Part shown: positions 37,032 through 46,775 of the stretch, piece by piece | How the letters are laid out: each line of letters opens with the position of its first letter | How positions within the stretch are numbered: the first letter of the stretch is position 1 | Source of the DNA: Dokdonella koreensis DS-123 | Lineage (GTDB): Bacteria > Pseudomonadota > Gammaproteobacteria > Xanthomonadales > Rhodanobacteraceae | Assembly (NCBI RefSeq): GCF_001632775.1 | Contig: NZ_CP015249.1 | Coordinates: 476,686-540,685, forward strand | Reading direction: 5' to 3' | DNA: 64,000 nt | Notes under the pieces: model-generated | The model's input: the letters and a program-made list of their open reading frames with translations, nothing else | Told to the model about the DNA's origin: nothing | Databases searched by the model: none | Position numbers and translations under genes: made by a program

Positions 37032-38606
37032 TCAGTGGCGGAAGTGGCGCACGCCGGTGAACACCATCGCGATGCCGGCCTCGTCGGCCGCGGCGATCAC
37101 TTCCTCGTCGCGCATCGAGCCACCCGGCTGGATCACCGCCACGATGCCGGCCGCGGCCGCGGCGTCGATGCCGTCGCGGAACGGGAAGAACGCATCGCTG
37201 GCCATGACGCTGCCGGGTACCGCGATGCCGGCCTCCTCGGCCTTGAGCGCGGCGATGCGGGCGCTGACGACGCGGCTCATCTGGCCGGCGCCGATGCCGA
37301 CGGTGTGCTGCCCGCGCGCGTAGACGATCGCATTGGACTTGACGAACTTGGCGACGCGCCAGGCGAACAGCAGGTCGTCGGTCTCGGCCGCCGTCGGCGC
37401 GCGCCGCGTGACCGTGCGCAGCTCGCTGCGCTGCACCTCGCGCACGTCGGCGGTCTGCATCAGCAGGCCCGAGCCCACGCGCTTGACGTCGACGTTGTTG
37501 CGGCCCTCGCCGTGGGCGATGGTGATGACGCGCACGTTCGGCTTCTTCGCGCAGAGCGCGAGCGCGGCGGCGTCCACCGCCGGCGCGATCAGCACTTCGA
37601 CGAACTGGCGGTCGAGGATCGTCTTGGCGGTGGCTGCGTCGAGCGGCCGGTTGAACGCGATGATGCCGCCGAAGGCGGACGTCGCGTCGGTGGCATAGGC
37701 CTGTTCGTAGGCCTCGCCGATCGACGGCGCCTGGGCGACGCCACAGGGATTGGCGTGCTTGACGATGACGCAGGCCGGCGCCTCGAACTGGCGCACGCAT
37801 TCCCAGGCGGCGTCGGCATCGGCGAGGTTGTTGTAGCTCAGTTCCTTGCCCTGCAGCTGCCGCAGCGTCGCCAGCGTGCCCGGCACCGGCCACAGGTCGC
37901 GGTAGAACGCCGCCTGCTGGTGCGGGTTCTCGCCGTAGCGCAGGTCCATGACCTTGACGAAATTGCCGTTCTGCTGCGTCGGGAAGGCGTCGCGGCCGCC
38001 GGCCTCGTTGATCGAGGACAGGTGGTTGGCGATCGCCGCGTCGTACTGCGCGACGCGATTGAACGCAGCCACCGCGAGCGCGAAGCGCGTCCCGGCCGAC
38101 AGCGCGCCGCCGGCGGCGTCGAGTTCGGCGAGCAGGGCGGGGTATTGCGCCGGGTCGGTGGCCACCGCGACGTGCGCGAAGTTCTTCGCCGCCGCGCGCA
38201 GCATCGCCGGGCCGCCGATGTCGATGTTCTCGACGACCGTCTCGAAGCTGCTGGCCGGATCGGCCGAGACGCGCTCGAACGGATAGAGGTTCAGCACCAG
38301 CAGGTCGATCGGGGCGATGCCGTGCTCGGCCATCACCGCATCGTCGGTGCCGCGGCGTCCGAGCAGGCCGCCGTGGACTTTCGGGTGCAGCGTCTTGACG
38401 CGGCCGTCCATGATTTCCGGGAAGCCGGTGAGTTCGCTGACGTCGCGCACCGCAAGTCCCGCCTCGCGCAGCGCACGGGCGGTGCCGCCGGTGGACAGCA
38501 GCTCGACGCCGCGCGCGGCCAGGCCGCGGGCGAGATCGATCAGGCCGGTCTTGTCGGAAACGCTGAGCAGCGCGCGCCGTACGGGCGCGGCGGAAGGGTC
38601 GGACAC
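37032..38606 (-). CDS. purH: AICAR transformylase/IMP cyclohydrolase
   Basis: Bifunctional enzyme for the last two steps of IMP synthesis. 524 residues with the start used here. The N-terminal cyclohydrolase domain opens [13 protein letters not shown] and has [10 protein letters not shown] and [17 protein letters not shown]. The C-terminal transformylase domain has [21 protein letters not shown] and [10 protein letters not shown]. An ATG at 38639 is in frame, but a perfect TATAAT overlaps it, so a transcript started there would lack it. The GTG at 38606 gives the family's usual short N-terminus and has GGGA 7-8 nt upstream. It lies 74 nt downstream of fis. Confidence 0.96.
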   Translation of the reverse strand: MSDPSAAPVRRALLSVSDKTGLIDLARGLAARGVELLSTGGTARALREAGLAVRDVSELTGFPEIMDGRVKTLHPKVHGGLLGRRGTDDAVMAEHGIAPIDLLVLNLYPFERVSADPASSFETVVENIDIGGPAMLRAAAKNFAHVAVATDPAQYPALLAELDAAGGALSAGTRFALAVAAFNRVAQYDAAIANHLSSINEAGGRDAFPTQQNGNFVKVMDLRYGENPHQQAAFYRDLWPVPGTLATLRQLQGKELSYNNLADADAAWECVRQFEAPACVIVKHANPCGVAQAPSIGEAYEQAYATDATSAFGGIIAFNRPLDAATAKTILDRQFVEVLIAPAVDAAALALCAKKPNVRVITIAHGEGRNNVDVKRVGSGLLMQTADVREVQRSELRTVTRRAPTAAETDDLLFAWRVAKFVKSNAIVYARGQHTVGIGAGQMSRVVSARIAALKAEEAGIAVPGSVMASDAFFPFRDGIDAAAAAGIVAVIQPGGSMRDEEVIAAADEAGIAMVFTGVRHFRH

Positions 38607-38637
38607 GGCAGCATCCCGGGCGGAAAAGGGGGCGCGC

Positions 38638-38643
38638 ATTATA
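38638..38643 (-). promoter_or_regulatory. Candidate -10 box upstream of purH
   Basis: TATAAT on the minus strand in the fis-purH spacer, 31 nt before the GTG assigned to purH and overlapping an upstream ATG. A perfect consensus hexamer is notable in DNA this GC-rich, but no good -35 hexamer is seen at 16-18 nt. It could give purH a promoter separate from fis. Confidence 0.35.
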
Positions 38644-38680
38644 GCGGCGCGTCTCCCGCTGCGTGCGGCCCGAGGGCCGC

Positions 38681-38959
38681 TCAGCTCATGCCGTACTGCT
38701 GCAGCTTCTTGCGCAGGGTCGCGCGGTTGATGCCGAGCGCGGCGGCCGCCTTGCTCTGGTTGCCGCCGTAGCAGGCCATGACCTCGTGCAGCAGCGGAAT
38801 CTCCACCTCGCGCAGCACCAGCTCGTGCAGCCCTTCACTGGGCTGGGCATCGACATCGGAGAGGTAGCGTCGCACGGCACGCGCGACACATTCGCGCAGC
38901 GCCGGCTGCAGAGAGGAACCCGGCGTCGTTTCGACACGCAGGACGGAGACGGCATTCAC
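38681..38959 (-). CDS. fis: Fis-family nucleoid-associated DNA-binding protein
   Basis: 92 residues. The C-terminal helix-turn-helix ([26 protein letters not shown]) is the Fis signature, preceded by the [18 protein letters not shown] dimerisation helix. Abundant global regulator of rRNA genes, recombination and growth-phase expression. The start is a GTG with AGGG upstream; no in-frame ATG exists nearby. The order fis-purH matches related genomes, without the DUF3426 gene and purD that often flank the pair. Confidence 0.93.
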   Translation of the reverse strand: MNAVSVLRVETTPGSSLQPALRECVARAVRRYLSDVDAQPSEGLHELVLREVEIPLLHEVMACYGGNQSKAAAALGINRATLRKKLQQYGMS

Positions 38960-39163
38960 GGCGGCAGACCCTGGAGACAATGAAACGGAACATCCTTGGC
39001 ACCGCCGAAGCACGACCCCGGAGGAAATCGCACCGCGTACGGGGCGGGGATTCTAGCGCCTGGCGCCTGCCTTGGTAAGTCCCGCTGCCGGTTCCGACCG
39101 TCCCCCTCGTCACCGGTGCCGGCGCATGCGACGCTAGCGGCCCGTCCCGCACGTCCCTCGCCG

Positions 39164-40492
39164 ATGTCCGCATCCGCTCCCGGTTCCCCCGGTCCGCTGC
39201 ACGGCGAAGGCGCCCTGGTCCGGGCGATGGGGCCGGTCGTGCTGACCGCGGCGATCGTCAACATCATCGTCGGCGCCGGCATCTTCATGCTGCCGGCCCT
39301 GCTGTTCACGCGGATGGGCAGCGCCGCGCCGCTGGCGTTCCTGGCCGGCGCGGTGGCGATCGTGCCGATCGCGCTGTGCTTCGCCGCGATCGGCAGCCGC
39401 GCGCTCGCGACCGGCGGACCCTATACCTATGTCGGCGTCGCCTTCGGCCCGTTCGCCGGTTTCCTGGCCGGCGCGCTGGCCTGGATCTGCAACCTCGCCT
39501 CCAGCGCCGGCGTCGCCGCGGCGCTGCTCGGCCAGCTCGCGCACTTCGTGCCGTCGCTGGCGGCGCCGGTGCCGCGCGCGGCCGTACTGGTGCTGGTCTA
39601 CGGACTGCTGGTCGCGCTCAATGCCTTCGGCATCCGCCTGGGCGCACGGGCGATCCTGGCGCTGGCCACGCTCAAGCTGACGCCGCTGTTCGTGCTGGCC
39701 GCGATCGGCCTGCTGCTGGTCGGCGTCGACGGGGTGGACTGGATCGCGATTCCGTCATGGAGCGCGCTCGGCACGTCGATGGTGCTGGTGATGTTCGCGT
39801 ACTCGGGCATGGAGACGGCCTTGATCCCGTCCGGCGAGGTGCGCGATCCGGCGCGCCACGTGCCGCGCGCCACACTGGCCGCGATCGTGCTGGTGGTGCT
39901 GCTCTACGTCGGCATCCAGGTGGTCTGCCAGGGCGTGCTCGGCGGCGATCTGGCCGGCAGCACGGCACCGATCGCGGCGGCGGCCGGTACGTTGTGGACG
40001 CCCGGCTACGGCCTGCTGCTGGCGACCGCCTGCGTATCGATGGCGGGGTTCCTGATGGGCAACCTGCTCGGCTCGTCGCGGTTGCTGTTCGCGCTCGGCC
40101 GCGACGGCTGGCTGCCGTCCGCGTTCGGGCGCGTCAGCGCGCGCCATCACGTGCCGCTGCTGGCGATCCTGGCCCACGGCGCGATCGGCTGCGCGCTGGC
40201 GATCGCCGGCAGCTTCGAGACCCTCGCCTTGATCTCCGGCGGTGCCAACTGCCTGCTCTACGTGGGCGTCGCCCTGGCTGCGTGGCAGGCGCAGCGCAAG
40301 GACCTGCGCGAGCGCGGTGCGCCGTTCGTGCTGCCGGGCGGGCCGCTGATCCCGCTGCTGGCGGTGCTGGCGATGGCGGCGATCGTGGCGACCCTGACGC
40401 AGGCGGAGTGGCTGGCGATCGCGCTGGCGCTGGCCGGGCTGGTGGTCGTGTACGCCGCGCTGCGCGGGCTGCGGGCGCGGCGCCGCGGCTGA
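39164..40492 (+). CDS. APC-family amino acid permease
   Basis: 442 residues with about 12 transmembrane helices. Helix 1 contains the unwound substrate-binding segment VGAGIFMLP. Other family features are ATGGPYTYVGVAFGP, FAYSGMETALIPSGEVRDP (helix 6), and SRLLFALGRDGWLP. It imports or exchanges amino acids or polyamines; the substrate is not predictable. The ATG at 39164 starts just before helix 1; an upstream extension in frame is not supported. It is divergent from fis with a 204-nt spacer and converges on the regulator gene downstream. Confidence 0.92.
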   Translation: MSASAPGSPGPLHGEGALVRAMGPVVLTAAIVNIIVGAGIFMLPALLFTRMGSAAPLAFLAGAVAIVPIALCFAAIGSRALATGGPYTYVGVAFGPFAGFLAGALAWICNLASSAGVAAALLGQLAHFVPSLAAPVPRAAVLVLVYGLLVALNAFGIRLGARAILALATLKLTPLFVLAAIGLLLVGVDGVDWIAIPSWSALGTSMVLVMFAYSGMETALIPSGEVRDPARHVPRATLAAIVLVVLLYVGIQVVCQGVLGGDLAGSTAPIAAAAGTLWTPGYGLLLATACVSMAGFLMGNLLGSSRLLFALGRDGWLPSAFGRVSARHHVPLLAILAHGAIGCALAIAGSFETLALISGGANCLLYVGVALAAWQAQRKDLRERGAPFVLPGGPLIPLLAVLAMAAIVATLTQAEWLAIALALAGLVVVYAALRGLRARRRG

Positions 40493-40610
40493 GCATCCGG
40501 TTCCGGCGCAGGCGCCACGCGGTGCCTTGCGCGGGCGCCCGCCGCAGCCACCGGCCCATGCACGAGAAACAGGCAGCGCAGGGCGGTGATGGAAGCGCCG
40601 TTGCGGTCGT

Positions 40611-42989
40611 TCACCGTTGCCCGGCGGGCGGCAGTGCCGGTCCGATCACCAGGGCACCGGGCTCGATCGCGAGGTCGGCCGGGATCGGACGCTCCCCGGC
40701 CAGTGCCCGGGCGTTGTCGAGCGCCCTGCGCCAGGCTTCGGCCTGGCGCAGGGCGCGATACAGACGCACCTGCACCACCGCGGCGTCGTAGCTGCGCGAC
40801 GCGTAGCGATCCAGGCGGCCGGCGACCGGCACCGCACGCGTGATGTCGCCGCGTGCCAGCAGCGCCGTGGCGTAGGCGATCGCGACCTGCGCGATGTCCG
40901 CCGGCACGCCTTCCTGGCCGGCCGCGGCGAGCGCGGCACCGTAGCGGTCGTCGGCCTCGTCGAAGCGGCCTGCCCGTTCGGCCTGCCCGGCCTCGACCAG
41001 CCGCAGGCGGGCGGTGAAGCTTCGATCGTCGGCATGGCGGGCCCACTCCGCCAGCGCCGTCGCCGCGGTCGCCGCCTCGGCGTCGCGGTCGAGCGCATGC
41101 AGGGCGCGAATGACGGTCTCCCAGCACTCCAGCCGGTTGCCGGCGAACTCGCGCGCGGTCAGGCGTTCGATCAGGGGCTGGACCAGCCCGAGCGCGACCT
41201 CGGGCTGCCCGCGGGCGAGCGCGATGCGGGCGCGCTCGTTGGCGACGGTGGCAGCCAGTTCCAACTGCTGCTCCAGGTCGGGCGCGCGGGCCAGCGAGTC
41301 CAGCCGTGCTTCGGCCTCGCGCCATTGGCCCACGTCCGCCAGCGCCTGCGCACGGCGGACCTCGACGAGCTGGGTCGACTCGACGTTGGCGAGGTGGCCG
41401 AGCAGGGCCAGGCTGCGTTCGCTCGCGGCCAGCGCCTGGTCGGGTTGCAGCAGGGCGCGGTGCGCCACCACCTGGTTGGTGAGCGCAATCGCCAACTCGC
41501 TCGACGCGCCGAACGGCCGGAAGTGGGCTTCGGCCCGCACGAAGCTGGCGAGCGCCTCGGCGGGCTGGTTGCGGATGCCGCTGAGGGCGCCCTCGTTGAG
41601 CTCGACCAGCGCGATGCCCAGCGTGTCGCCGGCCAGCTGCAGCGCGATCCGCGCCTGCGCCAGGTCGGCCAGTGCCTCGTCGGCGCGGCCCAGCCGCGCC
41701 CGCGCGACGCCGCGGCGCATGAAGCTCTTGCCGATCAGGGCCGGTGCATCGTGCCCTTCGAGCAGCGCGAGGGCTTTCGTCGCGCTGTGCTCGGCCTCGG
41801 CGGCACGGCCCAGCCGGACCTGGACCGCGGCCGTCAACGCGACCGCGCGGGCGTGCACCAGGACATCGGACTCGGCCGGCAGGCCGTCCAGCAGGTCCTG
41901 CAGTGCCGCGGCGGCGGCCTCGTTCTGCCCGGCCGTGAAATCCACCTCGGCCTGGCGCAGGCGCAGCGCCGGGCGTGTGCGCATCGCTTCCGGAACGTTC
42001 CGCAGCAACTGGCGCGCGCTGTCGAGATCTTCCACCAGCACGGCGGCATCGATGCGCGACAGCCATTCTTCGAGCGCATCGGGTGGCGCCGCGGCAGCAT
42101 CGGCCGGTGCGCCGAGCGTCGCCAGCAGCTGTGCGGTGGCCAGGCCCGCCGCGCGGATCGCATCGTCGGCCTGTCCCTGGAACTCGCGCGTCTCGTGGCC
42201 GTGCGCGCGCAGCTGCAGGCGCACGATCCATCCGGCGTCGGCCTTCAGGAACGTGGATGCCACGATCCAGCGCGGATGCAGCGCAGCGTGCACGGCGTCG
42301 GCCAGCGCACGCGGGTCGGGCGCCGCCTGGGCGAGCGCGATGACGTTCTCGCTGGGAATGACGATCTGCCCGGCGCCGCGCAGGCGCCCGGCGATCAGTT
42401 CCATCGCGCCCAGCCGCAGCCAGTCCCATTCCGCCGTCGCGTCGACCCGGGCCGGCGTGATCGCGATGGTACGGCCGGTGGCGACGACGGGAGCGGGGGC
42501 GGCAGCGACGGGCGTCGGGTCGGCCTGCCGGCCGTTGTGCACCGTCCATCCGAGGGCGCCGGCGGCCACCAGCAGCAGCGCCAGGACGATCAGCGGCACC
42601 CGGCGCGCGGCCGGGGCGACCGGCACGGGCGCGGGGTCGGGCGCGGGGTCCGCCGGAAGCGCCGCATCGGTGTCGTCCTCGACGGTCTCGGCGACCCAGC
42701 GGTAGCCGAAGCCCACCACGGTGCGGATGGCCAGCTGCGCGTCGCCCGAATCGCCGGCCGCCCGCCGCGCCCGCAGCACGACCTGGCCGAGTTGGGTATC
42801 GGCGATGTCGGCCCGGCCCCAGACACTGGCCATCAGCTCGTCACGCCCGACCGCGCGGTCGCGATGCTCGATCAGGTAGGCGATGCAATCGAATACGCGC
42901 GGCGACACTTGCAGCAAGCGCCCGTCGTCGCGCAGCTCGCGTGTCGCAAGATCGATGACATGGGTGCCGAAGCGAAGACGTCGTGCCAC
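40611..42989 (-). CDS. Membrane winged-helix regulator with TPR domain, paralog A
   Basis: 792 residues in a CadC/ToxR-like layout. An OmpR-type winged helix fills residues 5-100 (LLQVSPRVFDCIAYLIEHRDR, GRADIADTQLGQVVLRARR, VVGFGYRWVAE), followed by a Pro-rich linker, one transmembrane helix (131-149), and a long helical tail with TPR-like repeats, probably periplasmic. Such proteins bind DNA from the membrane and respond to external signals. The GTG at 42989 was chosen by alignment with its paralog at 53386-55833. It is divergent from the FG-GAP gene (593-nt spacer), which may be its target (inference). Confidence 0.85.
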   Translation of the reverse strand: MARRLRFGTHVIDLATRELRDDGRLLQVSPRVFDCIAYLIEHRDRAVGRDELMASVWGRADIADTQLGQVVLRARRAAGDSGDAQLAIRTVVGFGYRWVAETVEDDTDAALPADPAPDPAPVPVAPAARRVPLIVLALLLVAAGALGWTVHNGRQADPTPVAAAPAPVVATGRTIAITPARVDATAEWDWLRLGAMELIAGRLRGAGQIVIPSENVIALAQAAPDPRALADAVHAALHPRWIVASTFLKADAGWIVRLQLRAHGHETREFQGQADDAIRAAGLATAQLLATLGAPADAAAAPPDALEEWLSRIDAAVLVEDLDSARQLLRNVPEAMRTRPALRLRQAEVDFTAGQNEAAAAALQDLLDGLPAESDVLVHARAVALTAAVQVRLGRAAEAEHSATKALALLEGHDAPALIGKSFMRRGVARARLGRADEALADLAQARIALQLAGDTLGIALVELNEGALSGIRNQPAEALASFVRAEAHFRPFGASSELAIALTNQVVAHRALLQPDQALAASERSLALLGHLANVESTQLVEVRRAQALADVGQWREAEARLDSLARAPDLEQQLELAATVANERARIALARGQPEVALGLVQPLIERLTAREFAGNRLECWETVIRALHALDRDAEAATAATALAEWARHADDRSFTARLRLVEAGQAERAGRFDEADDRYGAALAAAGQEGVPADIAQVAIAYATALLARGDITRAVPVAGRLDRYASRSYDAAVVQVRLYRALRQAEAWRRALDNARALAGERPIPADLAIEPGALVIGPALPPAGQR

Positions 42990-43582
42990 CGCCGGAAGGG
43001 TAAGCGGTGGGCCGGCGCCTGACCAGGGCGAGGCCGGCCGGCGTGCCGCCGGTGGCGGTCGCGCCTGGCTGGGCGGCGCCCGGTGGGCCTGCCACCGGCG
43101 CGCGGCCCGGCTGCGCGGCGGCCGGCCGGGAACGCCCGAAAAACGCGTCGTAAACGGGATGAAAACACCCGGTGAAAGCCGGCAGGCCGGTTCCTGCCAT
43201 TGTGGATGGACACGGCAATGCGGCGCGCAGGACGCGTCCGGGCCGGGCGGCCCGGCGGCCTTTGCGTGTTCGTCGAGGCCAGCTGCCTTGGCATGCACCG
43301 CGCCCCGGGCGTCGATGCGCGGCGCATTCGACGCTGATGCGGCCCCGATGCCGGCGCCTGCGCAGGGCCGTTCGCTCGGGCCGGCCGGCGGTGGTGGTGC
43401 GACCGGGCCGGCGCCCCGGCCGTTCGCGGGGTGCAGCGCCCGCCGCGCAGGTTTCGAGGATCGGTCCGGGGTGGGCGCGTTTCCTCGGCGCGGGTGCAGC
43501 GATCGCGGTGTGCGGTCGGGGTGAGCGAGACGTGCAGGGACGCCAGGCGGTTCAACGACATACCAATAAGAAGGCGATTGAC
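42990..43582. other. Long divergent spacer between regulator A and the FG-GAP gene
   Basis: 593 nt. Reading frames here continue upstream of both genes but lack ribosome sites, signal peptides or family features. It must hold two divergent promoters. A relatively AT-rich patch at 43139-43180 is the likeliest site, but no clear -35/-10 pair was identified. No RNA or repeat recognised. Confidence 0.5.
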
Positions 43583-46297
43583 ATGAAATCGATGAGGCAA
43601 GCCCGCCGGTACGGGGTTCGTGGTGCCATTCTCCTGGTCTGGTTCAGCGTCGCGGCCGCGCCGTCCGGAGCGGTCCTGGCCGCCAGCGGGTCGGTGCCGT
43701 TCGCGATCGACCAGCTGGAGAACCAGAAGATCGTCGCCAGCGACGGCAGCGAGCTTCAGCGCTTCGGCGAATCGGTGGCGCTGGCGGGTGACACGGCCAT
43801 GGTCGGGACCAACGACACCGTGACGGGACGCAGCGCGGTCTACGTCTTCCGGCGGTCGGCCGGCAGCTGGACCGAGGTGCAGAAGCTCCAGGCCTCGGAC
43901 GGTGCGGCCGGCGACCAGGCCCGGTTCGGTGCTTCGATCGCGCTCGACGGCACGACCGCGCTGATCGGCGCGGACAACGCGACGGTCGGCGGCAGCGCCG
44001 GCCAGGGCGCGGTCTACGTCTTCACCGCCAGCGGCGGGCACTGGACCCAGGTCGCCAAGCTCACGGCGGCGGACGGTGCGGCGGGCGACGCCTTCGGCAA
44101 CGCGGTGGCGCTGTCGGGCGGGGCGGCGCTGATCGGCGCCCACAAGGCCCAGACCAACGGCCATGCGCGCGGCGCGGCGTACCTGTTCACCGGAGCGGGC
44201 GGAAGCTGGTCGCAGACGCAGAAGATCCGCGGCGTGGACACGCGCAACGGTGACGCCTTCGGCTGGCGCGTGGCCTTCGCCGAGGACAGCATCATCGTCA
44301 GCGCGCAACTGGCCTTCATGGACTTCCCGGGCGCGCTGTACTTCTTCAAGCCCAGCGATACGGGCTGGGTGCAGAAGCAGAAGGTGATCGGCGAGCTGTA
44401 CTCGAACCTGGGGCAGTCGCTGGCGGCCAATGGCAACCGGCTCGTCGCCGGCGCGCCCACGCTCGGCACGGAAGGCGTCATCTACGTCTACACGCAGATC
44501 GACGGCGTCTGGCGCCGCTCCCACACGATCGCCTCGCCCGAGGGTGAGGAATTCGCCAGCTTCGGCTACTCGGTCGGTATCACCGACACCGCGATCGTCG
44601 CCAGCGCCACGGCGGCCAACGTCAACGGCCAGTCATGGGCCGGTGCGGGCTACGTCTTCACCGAAGCGAACCAGGCCTGGCGCTACGACCAGAAGCTGAT
44701 CGCCAGCGACGCGACCTCGAACGACTCGCTCGGCACGACGGCGGCCATCGACGGCACGACCGTGCTGCTCGCCTCGGGCGTCGCCAGCCCCGGCGGCCAG
44801 TTCCTGCAGGGCGCCGGCTATTTCTTCACGGCCCTGACCGGCACCCGCCAGCCGGCCGCGACGGTCGCGCCCGACCCGTTGGCGACGGCCGTGACCGAAG
44901 GCGCCTCGCGCGCGCTGGCGCTGACCGTCACCAATACCGGCAGCGCGACCCTGGACTACAGCGTTGCGGAAGGCGGCTGCGAACGGCCGGGCGACATCGC
45001 CTGGCTGACGCTGGCCGCGACCTCGGGCAGCCTCGCGCCCGGCCGCGCCGGCCAGGTGGCGGTCCTCGCCGATGCGGCCGCGCTGGGCCAGGGCCTGCAC
45101 ACGGCCACGCTGTGCGTGCTGACCAACGACCCCGCACGCGCGACGATCGACGTGCCGGTCGAGCTGACCGTGACGCCGCCGGACGCGCCGACGCCGGCGA
45201 TCCAGGTGACGCCGGTCAGCCTCGACTTCACCGTAGCCAGCGGTGCTTCCGCGTCCCGGCCGCTGACGATCGCCAATGGTGGCGGCGCCGACCTGGACTA
45301 CAGCCTGGACCAGCATGCCGCCACGGCGCTCCCGCCGAGCTATGCCGCCGCCCGCCTGGCAGCGGCGCAGGTCGCCACCGGCGAGCGGCCGAGCCTGCAC
45401 CGCGCCGTGCGCGTCGCGTCGATTCCCGCTGCGGGCGTTCCTGCAGTCCTCGGTGACTGGGCGATCTCGCAGATGGCGGACAACACGCCGGGCGACGAGG
45501 GACTGGCCTGCGGCGTGGTGGGCAAGAACACGGCCGACAACAGCTGGTGGCGGCGGTTCTACTTCGGCGAGCACCCGCAGGTCGGCCGGCGTGCCGGCAT
45601 CACCAGCGTGACCGTCTCGTCCGGCAGCATGGGCCCCAATGGCCTGCCGATCACGATCAACCTGTACACGATCGCGCATTCGGTCCCGGCCGACACGATC
45701 CCGACCAGCGCGTTGACCCTGATCGGGACCGGCAGCGGCACGATCGACAGCGGCCTGGTGTCGGTGACGATCCCGGTGTCCGGCACGATCGATGACACGG
45801 CGGCGCTGGACCTGGTGGTCGAATACCACACGCCGGGTATCGGCAACTGGCTGGGCCTGTTCTTCCCCGGCGCCAATGCGACGCCCGAGACGCACCCGAC
45901 CTTCATGTCCTCGGTGGCCTGCGAGCTCGAAGAGCCGATCGATGCGGCCAATCTGGGCCTTCCCAACTTCCATCTGACGATGATCGTCAACCTCGGCGAC
46001 GTCGTGCCGCCCGGCTGCCAGCAGGCCAGCCAGATCCCGTGGCTGAGCCAGACGCCGGCAAGTGGCCGGGTCGCCCCCGGCGCCAGTGCCGAGGTGACGG
46101 TCACCGCCAACGCGGCGGGCCTGGCGGCCGGTGCGTATGCAGCGAACCTCTGCGTCAACAGCAACGATCCGGCCAACGCGCAGGTCGCCGTTCCGGTCAG
46201 CCTGGTGGTGGAACCGGCCACGCTGAGCGATGACCTGTTCTGCGATGGATTCGACGCGCAGGGGAGCGGCTGTCGCCCCCTCGCGAACGATCGGTGA
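43583..46297 (+). CDS. Secreted FG-GAP repeat protein with repeat-cassette C-terminus
   Basis: 904 residues. A signal peptide (about 1-34) is followed by about seven FG-GAP-type repeats (residues 45-420; each like DGSELQRFGESVALAGDTAMVG...VYVFRR), likely a beta-propeller as in integrin alpha chains. Two BACON/ASH-like domains then flank an uncharacterised module of about 170 residues (NSWWRRFYFGEHP through LTMIVNL). The module and the following BACON-like domain (PWLSQTPASGRVAPG) recur in the beta-helix protein at 48790-53241. Near the C-terminus is DDLFCDGFD, a motif shared with three other secreted proteins here. AAGG lies 8 nt before the ATG. Probably adhesive or matrix-like; no enzyme motif seen. 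Confidence 0.82.
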   Translation: MKSMRQARRYGVRGAILLVWFSVAAAPSGAVLAASGSVPFAIDQLENQKIVASDGSELQRFGESVALAGDTAMVGTNDTVTGRSAVYVFRRSAGSWTEVQKLQASDGAAGDQARFGASIALDGTTALIGADNATVGGSAGQGAVYVFTASGGHWTQVAKLTAADGAAGDAFGNAVALSGGAALIGAHKAQTNGHARGAAYLFTGAGGSWSQTQKIRGVDTRNGDAFGWRVAFAEDSIIVSAQLAFMDFPGALYFFKPSDTGWVQKQKVIGELYSNLGQSLAANGNRLVAGAPTLGTEGVIYVYTQIDGVWRRSHTIASPEGEEFASFGYSVGITDTAIVASATAANVNGQSWAGAGYVFTEANQAWRYDQKLIASDATSNDSLGTTAAIDGTTVLLASGVASPGGQFLQGAGYFFTALTGTRQPAATVAPDPLATAVTEGASRALALTVTNTGSATLDYSVAEGGCERPGDIAWLTLAATSGSLAPGRAGQVAVLADAAALGQGLHTATLCVLTNDPARATIDVPVELTVTPPDAPTPAIQVTPVSLDFTVASGASASRPLTIANGGGADLDYSLDQHAATALPPSYAAARLAAAQVATGERPSLHRAVRVASIPAAGVPAVLGDWAISQMADNTPGDEGLACGVVGKNTADNSWWRRFYFGEHPQVGRRAGITSVTVSSGSMGPNGLPITINLYTIAHSVPADTIPTSALTLIGTGSGTIDSGLVSVTIPVSGTIDDTAALDLVVEYHTPGIGNWLGLFFPGANATPETHPTFMSSVACELEEPIDAANLGLPNFHLTMIVNLGDVVPPGCQQASQIPWLSQTPASGRVAPGASAEVTVTANAAGLAAGAYAANLCVNSNDPANAQVAVPVSLVVEPATLSDDLFCDGFDAQGSGCRPLANDR

Positions 46298-46318
46298 CGG
46301 TACTCGCGATCATCGGCG

Positions 46319-46348
46319 CTCCTTCCCGTGCGTGTGCGCGGGAAGGAG
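46319..46348 (+). terminator. Hairpin after the FG-GAP gene
   Basis: Perfect 10-bp inverted repeat (CTCCTTCCCG at 46319-46328, CGGGAAGGAG at 46339-46348) with a 10-nt loop, 21 nt after the stop. No U-tract, but position and stability fit a terminator. Confidence 0.5.
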
Positions 46349-46417
46349 TCTGCGAAACACAAGGTTCTTCACCCGTTCGCGGGAAACAATCGGCTGCCGT
46401 TTTCGTCGCTGTCGGTG

Positions 46418-46735
46418 CTGCTCTTGCTCTTGCTCTCGCTGTTGGCGCCTAAAGCGAGCCGAGCATCGCAGGCCGGCCAGGCCGCAGAGCTGCCCCGTGT
46501 CTGAGCGAAGCGAGTTGGGGCAGCGTGCCTGGCTGGCCGAGAAGCGCAGGGGACCGGCGCGGCGCAGCCGTGCCGGCTCGCGCCGGCGACCACGGTTTTG
46601 GTTACTTTTGCCAAGACAAAGAATTTCCTGGAGAAATTCTTGACGTCGCGCAGCGACGGCCCGAAGGGCGGCGGCCAGGGATGGCTGCCGCAAAAGTGAC
46701 CCGCGCGCGCAGCGTGCGGAAGCTGTTGCTCTCAG
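46418..46735 (+). repeat. Structured intergenic element, copy 1 (possible ncRNA)
   Basis: About 320 nt, related base for base to the inverted copy at 46776-47114. It begins with degenerate GCTCTT hexamers. Helix A: GGCCGGCCAGG (46471-46481) with CCTGGCTGGCC (46528-46538). Inside it, helix B: GCTGCCCC (46489-46496) with GGGGCAGC (46517-46524), with a 20-nt loop identical in both copies. Then CCGGCGCG/CGCGCCGG. Then closing helix C: GTTACTTTTG (46601-46610) with CAAAAGTGAC (46691-46700), enclosing four hairpins at 46619-46641, 46644-46658, 46659-46669 and 46670-46689. Helices are conserved by compensatory changes in copy 2. ORFs crossing it are not credible genes. Confidence 0.85.
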
Positions 46736-46775
46736 CTTGCGCCGTGGCTTTTTCGATGAGATCACAGGCGAGAAA

